DNA from: Aquibaculum arenosum
Lineage (GTDB): Bacteria > Pseudomonadota > Alphaproteobacteria > Kiloniellales > DSM-21159
Assembly: GCF_029222965.1 (NCBI RefSeq)
Contig: NZ_JARHUD010000001.1
Location: forward strand, 248,001 to 312,000
DNA: 64,000 nt
Direction: 5' to 3'
Of this stretch, positions 46,398 to 54,607 are shown one piece after another. A program made the translations under genes and the position numbers. The notes under the pieces were generated by a model that was given only the letters and a program-made list of their open reading frames with translations, was not told where the DNA came from and made no database searches. How positions within the stretch are numbered: the stretch's first letter is position 1; every line of letters starts with the position of its first letter.

Positions 46398-46912
46398 TTC
46401 ACCCTCCTCACTGGCGGCACCCCCGCAGCGGCACCGCCGGTCAATCCGCGTAGTGCTTCACGTCCGCGCGACAGGCGGGACTTTAAGGTGCCCACTTCTA
46501 CGCCGAGTACTTGGGCGGCCTCGTCGTAGGGCAAACCTTCCAGCGCCACCAGAAGAATGGCATCGCGTTGGCCAGCCGGCAATTTGTCGAGCGCTTCCAG
46601 CACTGTCGCGCACTCCATGTGATGGTGCTGGCGCGCCGGCATCGAGGGATGCGGCACGACAGTGTCGTCTATCGACTGCGGCGGCGGAGCGTAGCGATTC
46701 TTGCGCCCGTTCAGATAGACCGTATAGACGATCCGCAGCAGCCAGCCGCGCAGACTTGCCTGTTTGCGGACCTGCTGTTGCTTGCGCAGGGCGCGCTCCA
46801 AGGCATCCTGCACCAGATCGTCAGCGCGTGTCGGATCCTTGACCAGCGCCCGGGCATAGCGCCGCAGTCGCGGTGTTTCACGAGCGATCAGCCAGCTTAC
46901 GTCGTCGGGCAA
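46394..46912 (-). CDS. ECF RNA polymerase sigma factor
   Basis: A 172-residue ECF sigma-70 family protein with region 2 (RYARALVKDPTRADDLVQDALERAL) represented in the first 40 residues and region 4 in the last 60 (EGLPYDEAAQVLGVEVGTLK, SRLSRGREAL). The start is a TTG at 46912, chosen because AGGAGAAG lies seven bases upstream; a longer frame reaches 47065 without a good site. It is coupled to the anti-sigma gene and has a GGAAC-N18-GTC element upstream, the same as in the divergent DUF4168 gene. Target genes are otherwise unknown. Confidence 0.88.
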   Translation of the reverse strand: MPDDVSWLIARETPRLRRYARALVKDPTRADDLVQDALERALRKQQQVRKQASLRGWLLRIVYTVYLNGRKNRYAPPPQSIDDTVVPHPSMPARQHHHMECATVLEALDKLPAGQRDAILLVALEGLPYDEAAQVLGVEVGTLKSRLSRGREALRGLTGGAAAGVPPVRRVK

Positions 46913-46953
46913 GTGTCTTCTCCTGGGCTGTGCCACCGCCCGTTCATTTGCAT

Positions 46954-46979
46954 GACAGGCTGAGGCCACAGGCGGTTCC
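46954..46979 (-). promoter_or_regulatory. Candidate ECF promoter of the sigma/anti-sigma operon
   Basis: Read on the minus strand, GGAAC (46979-46975) is followed 18 bases later by GTC (46956-46954), about 42 bases before the TTG start. GGAAC is a frequent ECF -35 element. The same spacing occurs in front of the divergent gene at 47218, which suggests autoregulation by the encoded sigma factor. Confidence 0.45.
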
Positions 46980-47103
46980 CTTCCCCTGCAAAAAGACTTG
47001 GGGAGGCAGACAGCCGGGGTAAAGGCTGCCGGGGCGATTGGGGCATGTTGGGCCCGTCCGGGCATCTCGGGATGCGGCGGGTTCAGGACTTTTTATTTTT
47101 CTT

Positions 47104-47129
47104 GGAACGAAGCGCAGCGGACCCTTGTC
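47104..47129 (+). promoter_or_regulatory. Candidate ECF promoter of the DUF4168 gene
   Basis: GGAAC at 47104-47108 is followed 18 bases later by GTC at 47127-47129, matching the element of the divergent sigma operon. It lies about 90 bases before the start codon of the secreted protein gene. Confidence 0.45.
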
Positions 47130-47217
47130 CGTCTATCAGCGAGCTTCGCAGGGATGCTCGTGCAACTCATCAAGATCGCGCTGCGATTATCCCAGTTTTT
47201 GAAGAAAGGAGAACGGC

Positions 47218-47610
47218 ATGAACATGCCTATCCGCACTCTGCTCGCCGGTACCGCTGCTGTTGCGCTGATGGCCGGAGCCGCTTTCGTGGCGCCGACGCC
47301 CGTTACCGCGCAGACCGAAATGCAGCAGCAGGAAGCCCCTGCGGTAGACTATGATACCCAGACGCTGCAGACCTACGCCGCGGCCATGACCGAGGTCGTC
47401 GAAATCGGCGAGCGCATGCAGCCCTCGATTGCCGAAGCTGAATCGGAAGAGGAAGCCGAAGAGATCTGGGTGGAGATGCAGGAAGAGATGGTCTCCGCCG
47501 TCGAGCAGCAGGGTATGAGCGTCGACGAGTACAACCAAATCACTCAGCAGGCCCAGATGGATCCCGATCTCGCAGCCGAGATCAATGAGATGGTCCAGAA
47601 CGGCCAGTAA
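47218..47610 (+). CDS. Secreted DUF4168 domain protein
   Basis: A 130-residue exported protein with a signal peptide (1-31, ending VTAQ) and an acidic helical DUF4168 domain. The features are YDTQTLQTYAAAMTEVVEIG near residue 45, an acidic EAESEEEAEEIW, and the C-terminal MSVDEYNQITQQAQMDPDLA. The domain's function is unknown. The gene is divergent from the ECF sigma operon and shares its GGAAC-N18-GTC element, so an extracytoplasmic stress response target is likely. GAAAGGAGAA precedes the ATG at 47218. Confidence 0.8.
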   Translation: MNMPIRTLLAGTAAVALMAGAAFVAPTPVTAQTEMQQQEAPAVDYDTQTLQTYAAAMTEVVEIGERMQPSIAEAESEEEAEEIWVEMQEEMVSAVEQQGMSVDEYNQITQQAQMDPDLAAEINEMVQNGQ

Positions 47611-47790
47611 GTCTCGAGCTTGCGCCCGGGCTTAGCGGCCCGGGTGCGGCCTCTCCCGGACAGGGAAAGAGGACAGGCTCCCGATATAAAGGCGCGGCTC
47701 CTTATGCGAGTGCCGCACCTTTGTGCTTTCAGGGCCGTGGTCCGGGCACTGGATATCTGCTGGATATCTGATCGTCTTGAGGTGACCACA

Positions 47791-47822
47791 GAAAAACAGG
47801 GGCGTCCGTGGGACGCCCCTGT
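47791..47822 (-). terminator. Intrinsic terminator downstream of the lipoprotein gene
   Basis: ACAGGGGCGTCC (47796-47807) pairs perfectly with GGACGCCCCTGT (47811-47822) around a three-base loop. On the minus strand the stem ends in TTTTTC. It lies 30 bases past the stop of the small lipoprotein gene and is convincing as its terminator. Confidence 0.85.
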
Positions 47823-47851
47823 TCTCCTGGAATTGGCTGGGAAGGCTGGAC

Positions 47852-48004
47852 TTACTCGGGCGCCGTCGGGCTGCTCATGCCGCCGCCGGTGTCACCAGGC
47901 TCTTGCATCGCCGGGGGCTGGTTGTCGACATCGTCGGCCGGCTCGCAGGCGGCAAGGAACATGGCGCCGAAGAAGGTGAGAGCGATCATCCAGATGCGAG
48001 TCAT
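47852..48004 (-). CDS. Small lipoprotein (50 aa), unknown function
   Basis: A 50-codon gene with a complete signal: the product starts MTRIWMIALTFFGAMFLAAC, ending in a perfect lipobox LAAC with Cys20. The remaining 30 residues are acidic and proline-rich (EPADDVDNQPPAMQEPG). The ATG at 48004 is preceded by AAGGAG seven bases upstream, and a perfect intrinsic terminator follows at 47791-47822. Together these make translation very likely although the gene is short. It converges with the DUF4168 gene. Function is unknown. Confidence 0.8.
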   Translation of the reverse strand: MTRIWMIALTFFGAMFLAACEPADDVDNQPPAMQEPGDTGGGMSSPTAPE

Positions 48005-48224
48005 GGTGGCTCCTTTCGGTCAGTGGACCTAGTTTCCGGTCCCGAAACCCTTAGGGCTTCCGAGCAGGGCCCGGATGAATAACGCCATGACCAAATGACA
48101 GAGCTCCAGAGCGATAGGTTCCTCAGAATCGCTTGGGGCTTTATAGTGTCACGCAGTGCAATTTCTGTCCCAGGTTTAAGGCCAAAGCTGCAGGCAGCAA
48201 GGTTGCATGGGTAGTGGAGAGGAT

Positions 48225-48863
48225 ATGACTGACATCATCGTTGACCGCCGCCGCGATCTCTTGCTGCTGGTAGACCCCCAGTACGACTTCTGCCCGGGTG
48301 GGGAGCTGGCGGTCCCCGGGGGAGACGAGATTTTCGAGCCCATGCGTCGGTTGGTGCCGCACTTCACAAATGTTGCGGTCACTCAGGATTGGCACCCGCC
48401 GGGCCACAGCTCTTTTGCCAGCAGTTACCCCGACAAGCAGCCCTTCGAGACCGTGGAACTGGGCTACGGCACCCAGGTGCTTTGGCCCGACCACTGTGTG
48501 CAGGGCACAGGGGGCGCCGCTTTCCATTCGGCGGCGCCGGTGGACGCGGCCCAGGTGGTCGTTCGCAAGGGCTATCACCGCGAGATCGATTCCTACTCCG
48601 CCTTCTTCGAGAACGACCATCGCACAGCCACCGGTCTTGCCGGCTATCTGCGCGAACGCGGGATCGAGCGGGTCTTTCTGGCCGGCCTAGCCTATGATTT
48701 CTGCGTGCTCTGGTCGGCGCAGGACGCGCGCAAGTGCGGTTTCGAGGTGGTGGTGGTAGCGGATGCCTGCCGCGCCATCGATCTGAACGGCTCCGCGGCG
48801 GCTGCCACGGAGTCCTTGCGTGCGGTCGGCGCGCTCCTAACTGATAGCCAGAACATCGGCTGA
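48225..48863 (+). CDS. pncA: Nicotinamidase (PncA-like)
   Basis: Nicotinamidase converts nicotinamide to nicotinate in NAD salvage. The 212-residue protein has catalytic Asp in LLLVDPQYDFCPGG, metal-binding TQDWHPPGHSSFA, WPDHCVQGT, the lysine in VVRKGYHREIDSYS and the nucleophile Cys in GLAYDFCVLWSA. The ATG at 48225 follows GTGGAGAGG. It is related at superfamily level to the two cysteine hydrolases at 33297 and 41948 but has the PncA-specific metal site. It is followed by a small hypothetical gene 16 bases later. Confidence 0.93.
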   Translation: MTDIIVDRRRDLLLLVDPQYDFCPGGELAVPGGDEIFEPMRRLVPHFTNVAVTQDWHPPGHSSFASSYPDKQPFETVELGYGTQVLWPDHCVQGTGGAAFHSAAPVDAAQVVVRKGYHREIDSYSAFFENDHRTATGLAGYLRERGIERVFLAGLAYDFCVLWSAQDARKCGFEVVVVADACRAIDLNGSAAAATESLRAVGALLTDSQNIG

Positions 48864-48879
48864 ACCGCACGAGGTTTCG

Positions 48880-49143
48880 ATGCCCATTCTGCGTACCCTT
48901 CTGTTCGAAGCGGCCAGGCGCGCCGCGCGCAACCCGCGAGTGCGCGCCGAAGCGGGGCGAGTCTTTCGCGACGAAGTGCAGCCGCGGCTGCAAACGGCGG
49001 CCACGAAGGGTAAGGGCGCGGCCGGCAAGTTTAATGAGGAATGGCGCGGCACGTCGGGCGAGGTCAATTTCAGACAGGATCCGGCGCGCTTTGCTGGCCG
49101 GCTGGCGGGGCGTCTGCGCCGCCGCGTCAGCCAGAAAGACTGA
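48880..49143 (+). CDS. Hypothetical basic protein (87 aa)
   Basis: An 87-residue, strongly basic protein beginning MPILRTLLFEAARRAARNPR. Arginine and lysine are spread throughout (VRAEAGRVFRDEVQ, FAGRLAGRLRRRVS), and there is no hydrophobic segment or signal peptide. The ATG at 48880 lies 16 bases after pncA, probably in the same unit. Such Arg-rich small proteins may bind nucleic acid or be membrane-proximal, but I recognise no family. It converges with pdeM. Confidence 0.55.
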   Translation: MPILRTLLFEAARRAARNPRVRAEAGRVFRDEVQPRLQTAATKGKGAAGKFNEEWRGTSGEVNFRQDPARFAGRLAGRLRRRVSQKD

Positions 49144-49196
49144 ATAAGGCTAGCCTTCGCCTACCGCGGGCGGGCCTCACTGAAGAACCGTTAGGC

Positions 49197-49916
49197 TCAT
49201 CGCACCTGGCGCAAGACGCTGTGCGGGAAGGCATGTACGTGCCCACGCACCGGCAGGTGAACTGCGAATCCTCGAGGGAAGAGCCGGGCGATTGCCGGAG
49301 CCAGCACGTCGAGACCGCCGGCATAGGCTCCGAAGGCTGGCAGGATCAGGCGGCGGCCATCATGAACGAAACAGCGTCCGGTGAAGCGGCCCAGGCGATG
49401 CGAAACGCTGGCCTTGGGGTGATAGTGGCCGGAGACCTCGCCGGCGACGAGACCGCTGTGCGCCTCGTGGCGCAGTACCAAAGGTCCCAGCACCAGCTCC
49501 TCCATCACGCGACCGAGACTGTCGCCCGGGGGAGCCGGGTCGTGGTTGCCGGCCAACCAGATCCAGTCCCGCTCCGCGGCCAGGGCGCGCAGGCGATCGG
49601 TCTCTTCCCGCGGCAGGCGGTCGGCGGCTTCACCGTCGTGGAAGGAATCGCCCAGGCAGACCACCCGCCGCGCCGGGCGGCGGCGCAGAAGCTCTTCCAG
49701 CCGGGTGAGGGTGGCGGCGCTGTCGTAGGGCGGCAGAAAACTGCCGCGCCGGGCGTAGGCCGAGCCCTTCTCTAGATGCAGATCGGCCAGGAGGAGCGTT
49801 TGTTTCTCCGCCCACCAGACTGCCCCTTCCGGCTCCGGCGTGAGATCCACGCCATTCAGCAGGAGAGAGGGCGCCGGTGGCGGGTGTGAAATAGTGCGCG
49901 CGGCGCCTGCTGACAT
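49197..49916 (-). CDS. pdeM: Ligase-associated DNA damage response endonuclease PdeM
   Basis: PdeM is a calcineurin-like phosphoesterase of a DNA-damage response set that usually includes an Lhr-like helicase, a ligase and an exonuclease. The 239-residue protein has the metal-binding motifs LLLADLHLEKG, VCLGDSFHDGE, LAGNHDPAPPG, GEVSGHYHPK and RCFVHDGRRLILPAFGAYAG, in the expected order. The partner genes are not in the window. It is 14 bases downstream of a quinone oxidoreductase gene on the same strand, so it may be expressed with it. Assignment by family is good. Confidence 0.86.
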   Translation of the reverse strand: MSAGAARTISHPPPAPSLLLNGVDLTPEPEGAVWWAEKQTLLLADLHLEKGSAYARRGSFLPPYDSAATLTRLEELLRRRPARRVVCLGDSFHDGEAADRLPREETDRLRALAAERDWIWLAGNHDPAPPGDSLGRVMEELVLGPLVLRHEAHSGLVAGEVSGHYHPKASVSHRLGRFTGRCFVHDGRRLILPAFGAYAGGLDVLAPAIARLFPRGFAVHLPVRGHVHAFPHSVLRQVR

Positions 49917-49930
49917 GGCTTGGGTCGCGC

Positions 49931-50911
49931 TCAGCGGCTTACCTCCAACACAACCTTGCCGGTGGCGGCGCGCCGTTCCAGCAGCCGAAGTGCCTCGGCG
50001 CCACGCGCCAGTGGCAGACGGTGGGAAACGCGCGGCCGGAGTTTTCCCTCAGCCGCCCAGGCGGCCAACTGCTCGAACTGCGCGCGCACCCGCGCCGGAG
50101 CGTTCTTGCGGTAGGAACCCCAGTAGAAGCCGAAGGCGGCCAGGTTCTTGACCAGCAGCAGGTTGGCGGGAATCTGCTGCACATCGCCGGCGGCAAAGCC
50201 GATCACCACCAGGCGGCCTTCCCAGGCGGCGCAGCGCAGAGAGGCTTCGAAGACCTTGCCGCCCACGGGGTCGAAGACCACATCGGCGCCGCGCCCGCCG
50301 GTGATCTCCTTCACCCGGGTGCGCAGATCCTCCTCGCGGTAATTGATCAGGTGGTCGGCCCCGTGCGCCTGAGCGACGGCCAGCTTGTCGGCGCTGCCGG
50401 CCGTGGCGATGACGGTGGCGCCGAGCGCCTTGCCCACCTCCACGGCCGCCAGCCCGGTGCCGCCGGCCGCGCCGTGGACCAGCAGGGTTTCTCCCGGCTG
50501 CAAGTCCGCGCGCCAGACCAGCGCGCCATGGGCGGTCCCGTAGGTGATGGGAAAACCGGCTGCGATGGCGGCATCAAAGCCGGCAGGTCGGTGGAAGACG
50601 TCGCTGGCCTTGGCCACGGCGACCTCGGCGTAGCCGCCATGGCCGGGAATGCCCATCACCGGGTCGCCGACGCGGAAGGACTGGACGCCTTCGCCCAGCG
50701 CCGCAACGGTCCCTGCCACTTCGAGCCCGGGAGCAAAGGGGAAGGGTGGCTTCTCCTGATACTTGCCCCGGATGATCAGTGTATCGGCGAAGTTGACCCC
50801 GGCGGCCTCGACCGCAATCGCAATCTCGCCCGGGCCCGGCTCGGGGGCCGCGATCTCGTCCAGTTCCAGGTCTTCCGGTTCGCCCCAGGCCCGGCACAGC
50901 AAGGCACGCAT
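49931..50911 (-). CDS. NADPH:quinone oxidoreductase family protein
   Basis: A 326-residue medium-chain dehydrogenase/reductase of the zinc-free quinone oxidoreductase type. It has GVNFADTLIIRGKYQEKPPF, ALGEGVQSFRVGDPVMGIPG and the nucleotide-binding LVHGAAGGTGLAAVEVGKAL near residue 145. There is no catalytic zinc cysteine set. The ATG at 50911 follows AAGGAAAG; an upstream ATG-containing extension is not conserved. It sits between the asparaginase and pdeM genes with short gaps and may be cotranscribed. The physiological substrate is unknown. Confidence 0.87.
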   Translation of the reverse strand: MRALLCRAWGEPEDLELDEIAAPEPGPGEIAIAVEAAGVNFADTLIIRGKYQEKPPFPFAPGLEVAGTVAALGEGVQSFRVGDPVMGIPGHGGYAEVAVAKASDVFHRPAGFDAAIAAGFPITYGTAHGALVWRADLQPGETLLVHGAAGGTGLAAVEVGKALGATVIATAGSADKLAVAQAHGADHLINYREEDLRTRVKEITGGRGADVVFDPVGGKVFEASLRCAAWEGRLVVIGFAAGDVQQIPANLLLVKNLAAFGFYWGSYRKNAPARVRAQFEQLAAWAAEGKLRPRVSHRLPLARGAEALRLLERRAATGKVVLEVSR

Positions 50912-50934
50912 GTCTTCTTTCCTTTCGAGAATGG

Positions 50935-51999
50935 TCAAAAGGACCAGTCTGCGCCGCGCTGTATCTGCCCCACTTCAAGGCCAACACGATTGTGCAGCAC
51001 GGGCGCGATGTCCTGTTTCAGCTCCGCCGCGGCGGCACTGTCCAACTGGTCGAGGCGTTGCAGCAGTTGTGCCAGCAGGAACTCGCTGGCCCGGGTGGCG
51101 CCGTCGTCCACCTTGAGGGCGAGGCCCAGGCCCAACTCCGGCAGCGCGGCGCAGTAGACGCCCTCGGCGCCTGTCTTGACCAGAGCACGCCCGCCGGTTG
51201 CGGCCAGTACGCGGGTGCACATGCGCCCGGTGCCGGCGACCATATAGGGCTCGGCCGTCATGGCCTTGGCGATGCGCGCGCAGGCTACTTGCCGCCGCTC
51301 CGGCTGGTCGGCCGGGTCGGCAAAGCGCGCCATGGCGAGCGCCAGATTGCCCAGGGGAATGCCGATCTGGGGAATGCCACAGCCGTCGATGCCGCGCGGG
51401 GCAGCGCGCAGGTCCAGCCCGCACATCATCTCCAGGATCCCGAGCAGGGTCTGCTGCACCGGGTGCTCCCAGAGGATATAGCCCTTCGTCGGTACCTTCA
51501 GGTGCTTCGCCAGGGTCAGAAAGCCGACGTGCTTGCCGGAGCAGTTGTTGCGCAGCGCGCTGGCGCCGCCGCCCGCGCGCAGCAGCTCCTCCAGGCTAGC
51601 CTGGTGAGTCGGTAGTTGCGGGCCGCACTCCAGATCGCCCTCGGTACAGCCGATGCGCTCCAGCCAGGCCGCCACCGCTTCGGCCTGGGCGGCCTCGCCG
51701 TTGTGACTGGCGCAGGCCAGCGCGATCTCCTTGTCGTCGCAGCCAAAGGCCTCGGCGGCACCGCTTTCCACCAATCCCAGTGCCTGCAGCGGCTTGATGG
51801 CGGAGCGCGGATAGACCAGCGCCTCCACATCGCCGGCGGAGAGCACGACGCGACCCTCCACGTCGACCACGGCCACGGCGGCGCGGTGTCGGTTTTCCAC
51901 CATGCTGCCCCGGGTGACCTCGACCAGCAGCGGATTGACCGCCGGACGGGGCGGTGTGGTCTGCGCGTGCTTGTGAGAAGTCTGGGTGGGCTCGGTCAT
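50935..51999 (-). CDS. L-asparaginase, Rhizobium etli ReAV type
   Basis: A 354-residue asparaginase of the family that includes the Rhizobium etli inducible enzyme, unrelated in fold to the common bacterial types. All published active-site positions are present. A Ser-x2-Lys pair lies in YPRSAIKPLQ (Ser66, Lys69), Ser98 in CASHNGE, and the zinc ligands Cys153, Lys156 and Cys207 in NNCSGKHVG and DGCGIP. Lys275 is in LVKTGAEG. The numbering is shifted by a constant 18 residues up to Cys207 and by 12 at Lys275. The ATG at 51999 follows AGGA. It heads a minus-strand run to pdeM. Asparagine hydrolysis is the expected role. Confidence 0.88.
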   Translation of the reverse strand: MTEPTQTSHKHAQTTPPRPAVNPLLVEVTRGSMVENRHRAAVAVVDVEGRVVLSAGDVEALVYPRSAIKPLQALGLVESGAAEAFGCDDKEIALACASHNGEAAQAEAVAAWLERIGCTEGDLECGPQLPTHQASLEELLRAGGGASALRNNCSGKHVGFLTLAKHLKVPTKGYILWEHPVQQTLLGILEMMCGLDLRAAPRGIDGCGIPQIGIPLGNLALAMARFADPADQPERRQVACARIAKAMTAEPYMVAGTGRMCTRVLAATGGRALVKTGAEGVYCAALPELGLGLALKVDDGATRASEFLLAQLLQRLDQLDSAAAAELKQDIAPVLHNRVGLEVGQIQRGADWSF

Positions 52000-52087
52000 G
52001 GTGATGTCCTGATTGCGGCGGGGACTCTGGGTCCGAAAGGTGCGCGGCAGCTTGCCCAAGCGGCTGCATCGGTGCAAGTTCCGCTCC

Positions 52088-52633
52088 ATGCGTGGATACT
52101 TCGGAATTGGCGTCGAGGGCATCTCTAAGGCGATGAACCTCGGCAACCTGCAGCGCTCGGCCCATGCCTTCGGCGCAAGCTTTTTCTTCACGGTCGCGCC
52201 GCAGATCAAGCAGCGCGAGGTTCGGCTGTCGGACACCTCCAAGGCGCCCGATCACCTGCCGACCTACAGCTTTGCTTCGGTGGCGGAGATTCAGCTTCCT
52301 CGGCACTGTCGCCTGATCGGGGTGGAGCTGACGGACGATGCGATCGACCTGCCCAGTTTTCATCACCCCACATCTGCGGCCTATGTGCTGGGTCCGGAAC
52401 GCGGCAGCCTCTCACCGGAGATGCAGGCCCGCTGTGACGCGATCGTGAAGATTCCCATGAGGTTTTGCATCAATGTCGGCGTGGCCGGCGCGATCGTCAT
52501 GTACGATCGCATGACCGTAATGGGCCGCTTCGCGCCGCGGCCGGCTTCCAGTCTGGGCCGACCCGAGGAGGTGCCACCGCATGTTCATGGCGCCCAGGTG
52601 ATTCGCAGCCAGCGGCCGCAGAAACAGGGCTGA
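52088..52633 (+). CDS. TrmH/SpoU-family RNA methyltransferase
   Basis: A 181-residue SPOUT methyltransferase: GYFGIGVEGISKAMNLGNLQ near the N-terminus (motif 1), YVLGPERGSLSPEM (motif 2) and KIPMRFCINVGVAGAIV followed by MYDR (motif 3 and the trefoil knot). The substrate is likely a tRNA or rRNA 2'-O-methyl site but cannot be chosen. The ATG at 52088 is preferred over a TTG at 52013. It is divergent from the asparaginase gene. The short length without an N-terminal RNA-binding extension is typical of the small TrmH-like group. Confidence 0.85.
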   Translation: MRGYFGIGVEGISKAMNLGNLQRSAHAFGASFFFTVAPQIKQREVRLSDTSKAPDHLPTYSFASVAEIQLPRHCRLIGVELTDDAIDLPSFHHPTSAAYVLGPERGSLSPEMQARCDAIVKIPMRFCINVGVAGAIVMYDRMTVMGRFAPRPASSLGRPEEVPPHVHGAQVIRSQRPQKQG

Positions 52634-52922
52634 GTCTCGCAAGGCGCAGGTCAGCATCCCAATGTTGCGCGCAGGATGGCGCAAGCGGGGGGTGGCTTGG
52701 CGCAGGGTGAAGCTGTTATCTTCCACACGCTGGAATCAGGCTCCCCGGTGCCGAAGGCCTTGCTCAGGGCGCCGGACGACACCATTCCTTTACGGCGTTC
52801 AGACCGGGTGATTGCGAAAGGTTCGCTGCCGGTTGTTTCCTATTGAGTCCGATTCGGTGATGATGCCCGGCGACGCGGACCTGAGTGGGCTCCGGAGCGC
52901 GAGAGTATACAGGGGATAGAAC

Positions 52923-53456
52923 ATGCAGCGAAAGAGATTGACGACCTCTGCGGCGGCCGTCGCGACCGCAGCCGCCTTGCTCACTTTCCAGCCGCAACCG
53001 GCCGAGGCGCAATCGGTTGAGCGCGTTGGCGACTTCAATGCCTGGTCCACCTATACCACTTCGGAGGATGGTAACCGGGTCTGCTTCATCGCCAGTTCGC
53101 CCACGCGCAGCGAGGGGCAGTACACGCGGCGCGGCAATGTCTTTTCCATCGTGACGCTGCGGCCCGCCGATGACCGCGACCCCGAGGTCAGCTTCATCGC
53201 CGGCTACACCTTCCAGGACGAGAGCACGGTGGAAGCCGTCATCGACCAGGACCACAGCTTTGCGCTCTTCACGCAGGAAGATGCCGCCTGGTTGCCCAAC
53301 GAAGCCGGCGCGGACCGTCAGATGATTGATCGCATGCGCGCCGGCCTGACCATGGTGGTTCGTGGCACCTCCTCGCGCGGCACCCTCACCACCGACACCT
53401 ATTCCCTGCGCGGTTTCATGGCGGCCTACGACGCCATGGAGCAAGCCTGTAACTGA
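52923..53456 (+). CDS. Invasion associated locus B (IalB) family protein 1
   Basis: A 177-residue secreted protein with a signal peptide (1-30, ending AEAQ) and an IalB domain: [40 protein letters not shown] and a C-terminal Cys. The domain name comes from Bartonella invasion locus B, but in most alphaproteobacteria it is a periplasmic protein of unknown role. The ATG at 52923 follows AGGGGATAG. The stop lies 11 bases before rlmN. A second family member follows convergently at 54633. Confidence 0.84.
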   Translation: MQRKRLTTSAAAVATAAALLTFQPQPAEAQSVERVGDFNAWSTYTTSEDGNRVCFIASSPTRSEGQYTRRGNVFSIVTLRPADDRDPEVSFIAGYTFQDESTVEAVIDQDHSFALFTQEDAAWLPNEAGADRQMIDRMRAGLTMVVRGTSSRGTLTTDTYSLRGFMAAYDAMEQACN

Positions 53457-53467
53457 AAGTCGTTCCC

Positions 53468-54607
53468 ATGAGCAGAAGCGCTCACGCCCTTGCCTTCGCC
53501 CCGCCGGAAGCGGCCGCCGATTCCAAACGGGATCTGATCGGTCTCAGCCGTGATGCGCTGACTGATGCCGTTGTCCGTCTCGGCGAGCCCAAGTTTCGCG
53601 CGAAACAGCTCTGGCACTGGCTCTATCACCAGGGCGCGACCGACTTCGCGGCCATGACGACCCTGTCCAAGGGCTTCCGGGCCAAGCTGGCCGAGCACTT
53701 CCGCATTTCGCGGCCGGGGGTGGCGCGCCATCAGGTCTCCGAGGACGGCACCCAGAAATGGCTGCTGCGCTTCGACGACGGCAATGAAGCCGAGATGGTC
53801 TTCATCCCCGAGGAAGACCGCGGCACGCTCTGCGTTTCCAGCCAGGTGGGCTGCACCCTGACCTGCCGCTTCTGCCACACCGGCACCCAGCGCTTGGTGC
53901 GCAATCTCTTAGCAGCGGAGATTCTGGGCCAGATTCTGCTGGCCCGCGATTTTCTCGGCGAATGGCCCTCTCCGAAGGAGGGGCGGCGCCTCACCAACAT
54001 CGTGATGATGGGCATGGGCGAGCCGCTCTATAACTTCGAGGAGGTTTCCAAGGCCCTGAAGCTGGCCATGGATCCGGACGGGGTGGCGCTCTCCCGGCGC
54101 CGCATCACGCTTTCGACCTCGGGCGTGGTGCCGATGATGGCCCGCTGCGGCGAGGAACTGGGCGTGAACCTGGCGGTCTCCCTGCACGCGACCAATGATG
54201 AGCTGCGCGATGAGATCGTGCCGCTCAATCGCAAGTACCCGATCGCCGAACTGCTGCAGGCCTGCCGCGACTATCCCGGCGTCCACAACGCCCGGCGAAT
54301 CACCTTCGAGTATGTGATGCTCAAGGACGTCAACGACAGCGATGTCCACGCCGACGAGTTGGCACGTCTGCTGCGGGACATTCCGGCCAAGGTGAATCTC
54401 ATCCCCTTCAATCCCTGGCCGGGGACGGTTTACGAGTGCTCCGACTGGAACCGCATCGAGACCTTCTCGGACCGGCTCTACCACCACGGCCTCTCGGCAC
54501 CGGTGCGCCGGCCGCGGGGACGCGACATCGCCGCCGCTTGCGGCCAGCTCAAGAGCGCCAGTGAGCGCCTGCGCAAGAGCGAGCGGGAGGCAGCGGCCGT
54601 CGCCTGA
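53468..54607 (+). CDS. rlmN: 23S rRNA (adenine2503-C2)-methyltransferase RlmN
   Basis: RlmN is a radical SAM enzyme that methylates A2503 of 23S rRNA and A37 of some tRNAs. The 379-residue protein has the N-terminal domain ([20 protein letters not shown]), the radical SAM cluster Cys129, Cys133 and Cys136 in [12 protein letters not shown], and [11 protein letters not shown]. The C-terminal segment with [11 protein letters not shown]-type [14 protein letters not shown] is typical of the family. A perfect 13-bp stem brackets its stop codon. It follows the IalB-family gene by 11 bases and converges with the second one. Assignment is secure. Confidence 0.96.
   Translation: MSRSAHALAFAPPEAAADSKRDLIGLSRDALTDAVVRLGEPKFRAKQLWHWLYHQGATDFAAMTTLSKGFRAKLAEHFRISRPGVARHQVSEDGTQKWLLRFDDGNEAEMVFIPEEDRGTLCVSSQVGCTLTCRFCHTGTQRLVRNLLAAEILGQILLARDFLGEWPSPKEGRRLTNIVMMGMGEPLYNFEEVSKALKLAMDPDGVALSRRRITLSTSGVVPMMARCGEELGVNLAVSLHATNDELRDEIVPLNRKYPIAELLQACRDYPGVHNARRITFEYVMLKDVNDSDVHADELARLLRDIPAKVNLIPFNPWPGTVYECSDWNRIETFSDRLYHHGLSAPVRRPRGRDIAAACGQLKSASERLRKSEREAAAVA

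Larger units (their letters stand above)
46913..47217. other. Divergent regulatory region between ECF sigma and DUF4168 genes
   Basis: This 305-base region holds no gene. It contains two divergent GGAAC-N18-GTC elements (46954-46979 on minus, 47104-47129 on plus). The plus-strand element leaves a 5' leader of roughly 80 bases that ends in GAAAGGAGAACGGC before the ATG at 47218. A T-rich patch GGACTTTTTATTTTTCTTGG precedes the plus element (47094-47105) without a stem. No hairpin terminator is evident. Confidence 0.5.

Noticed and set aside
47622-47647. GC-rich stem-loop after the DUF4168 gene
   Set aside because: Ten-base stem with one wobble but no T-run, so it is not called a terminator.
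52676-52846. 56-codon open frame upstream of the first IalB-family gene
   Set aside because: Codon pattern is acceptable, but there is no ribosome-binding site at a proper distance and no recognisable family, so it is not annotated.
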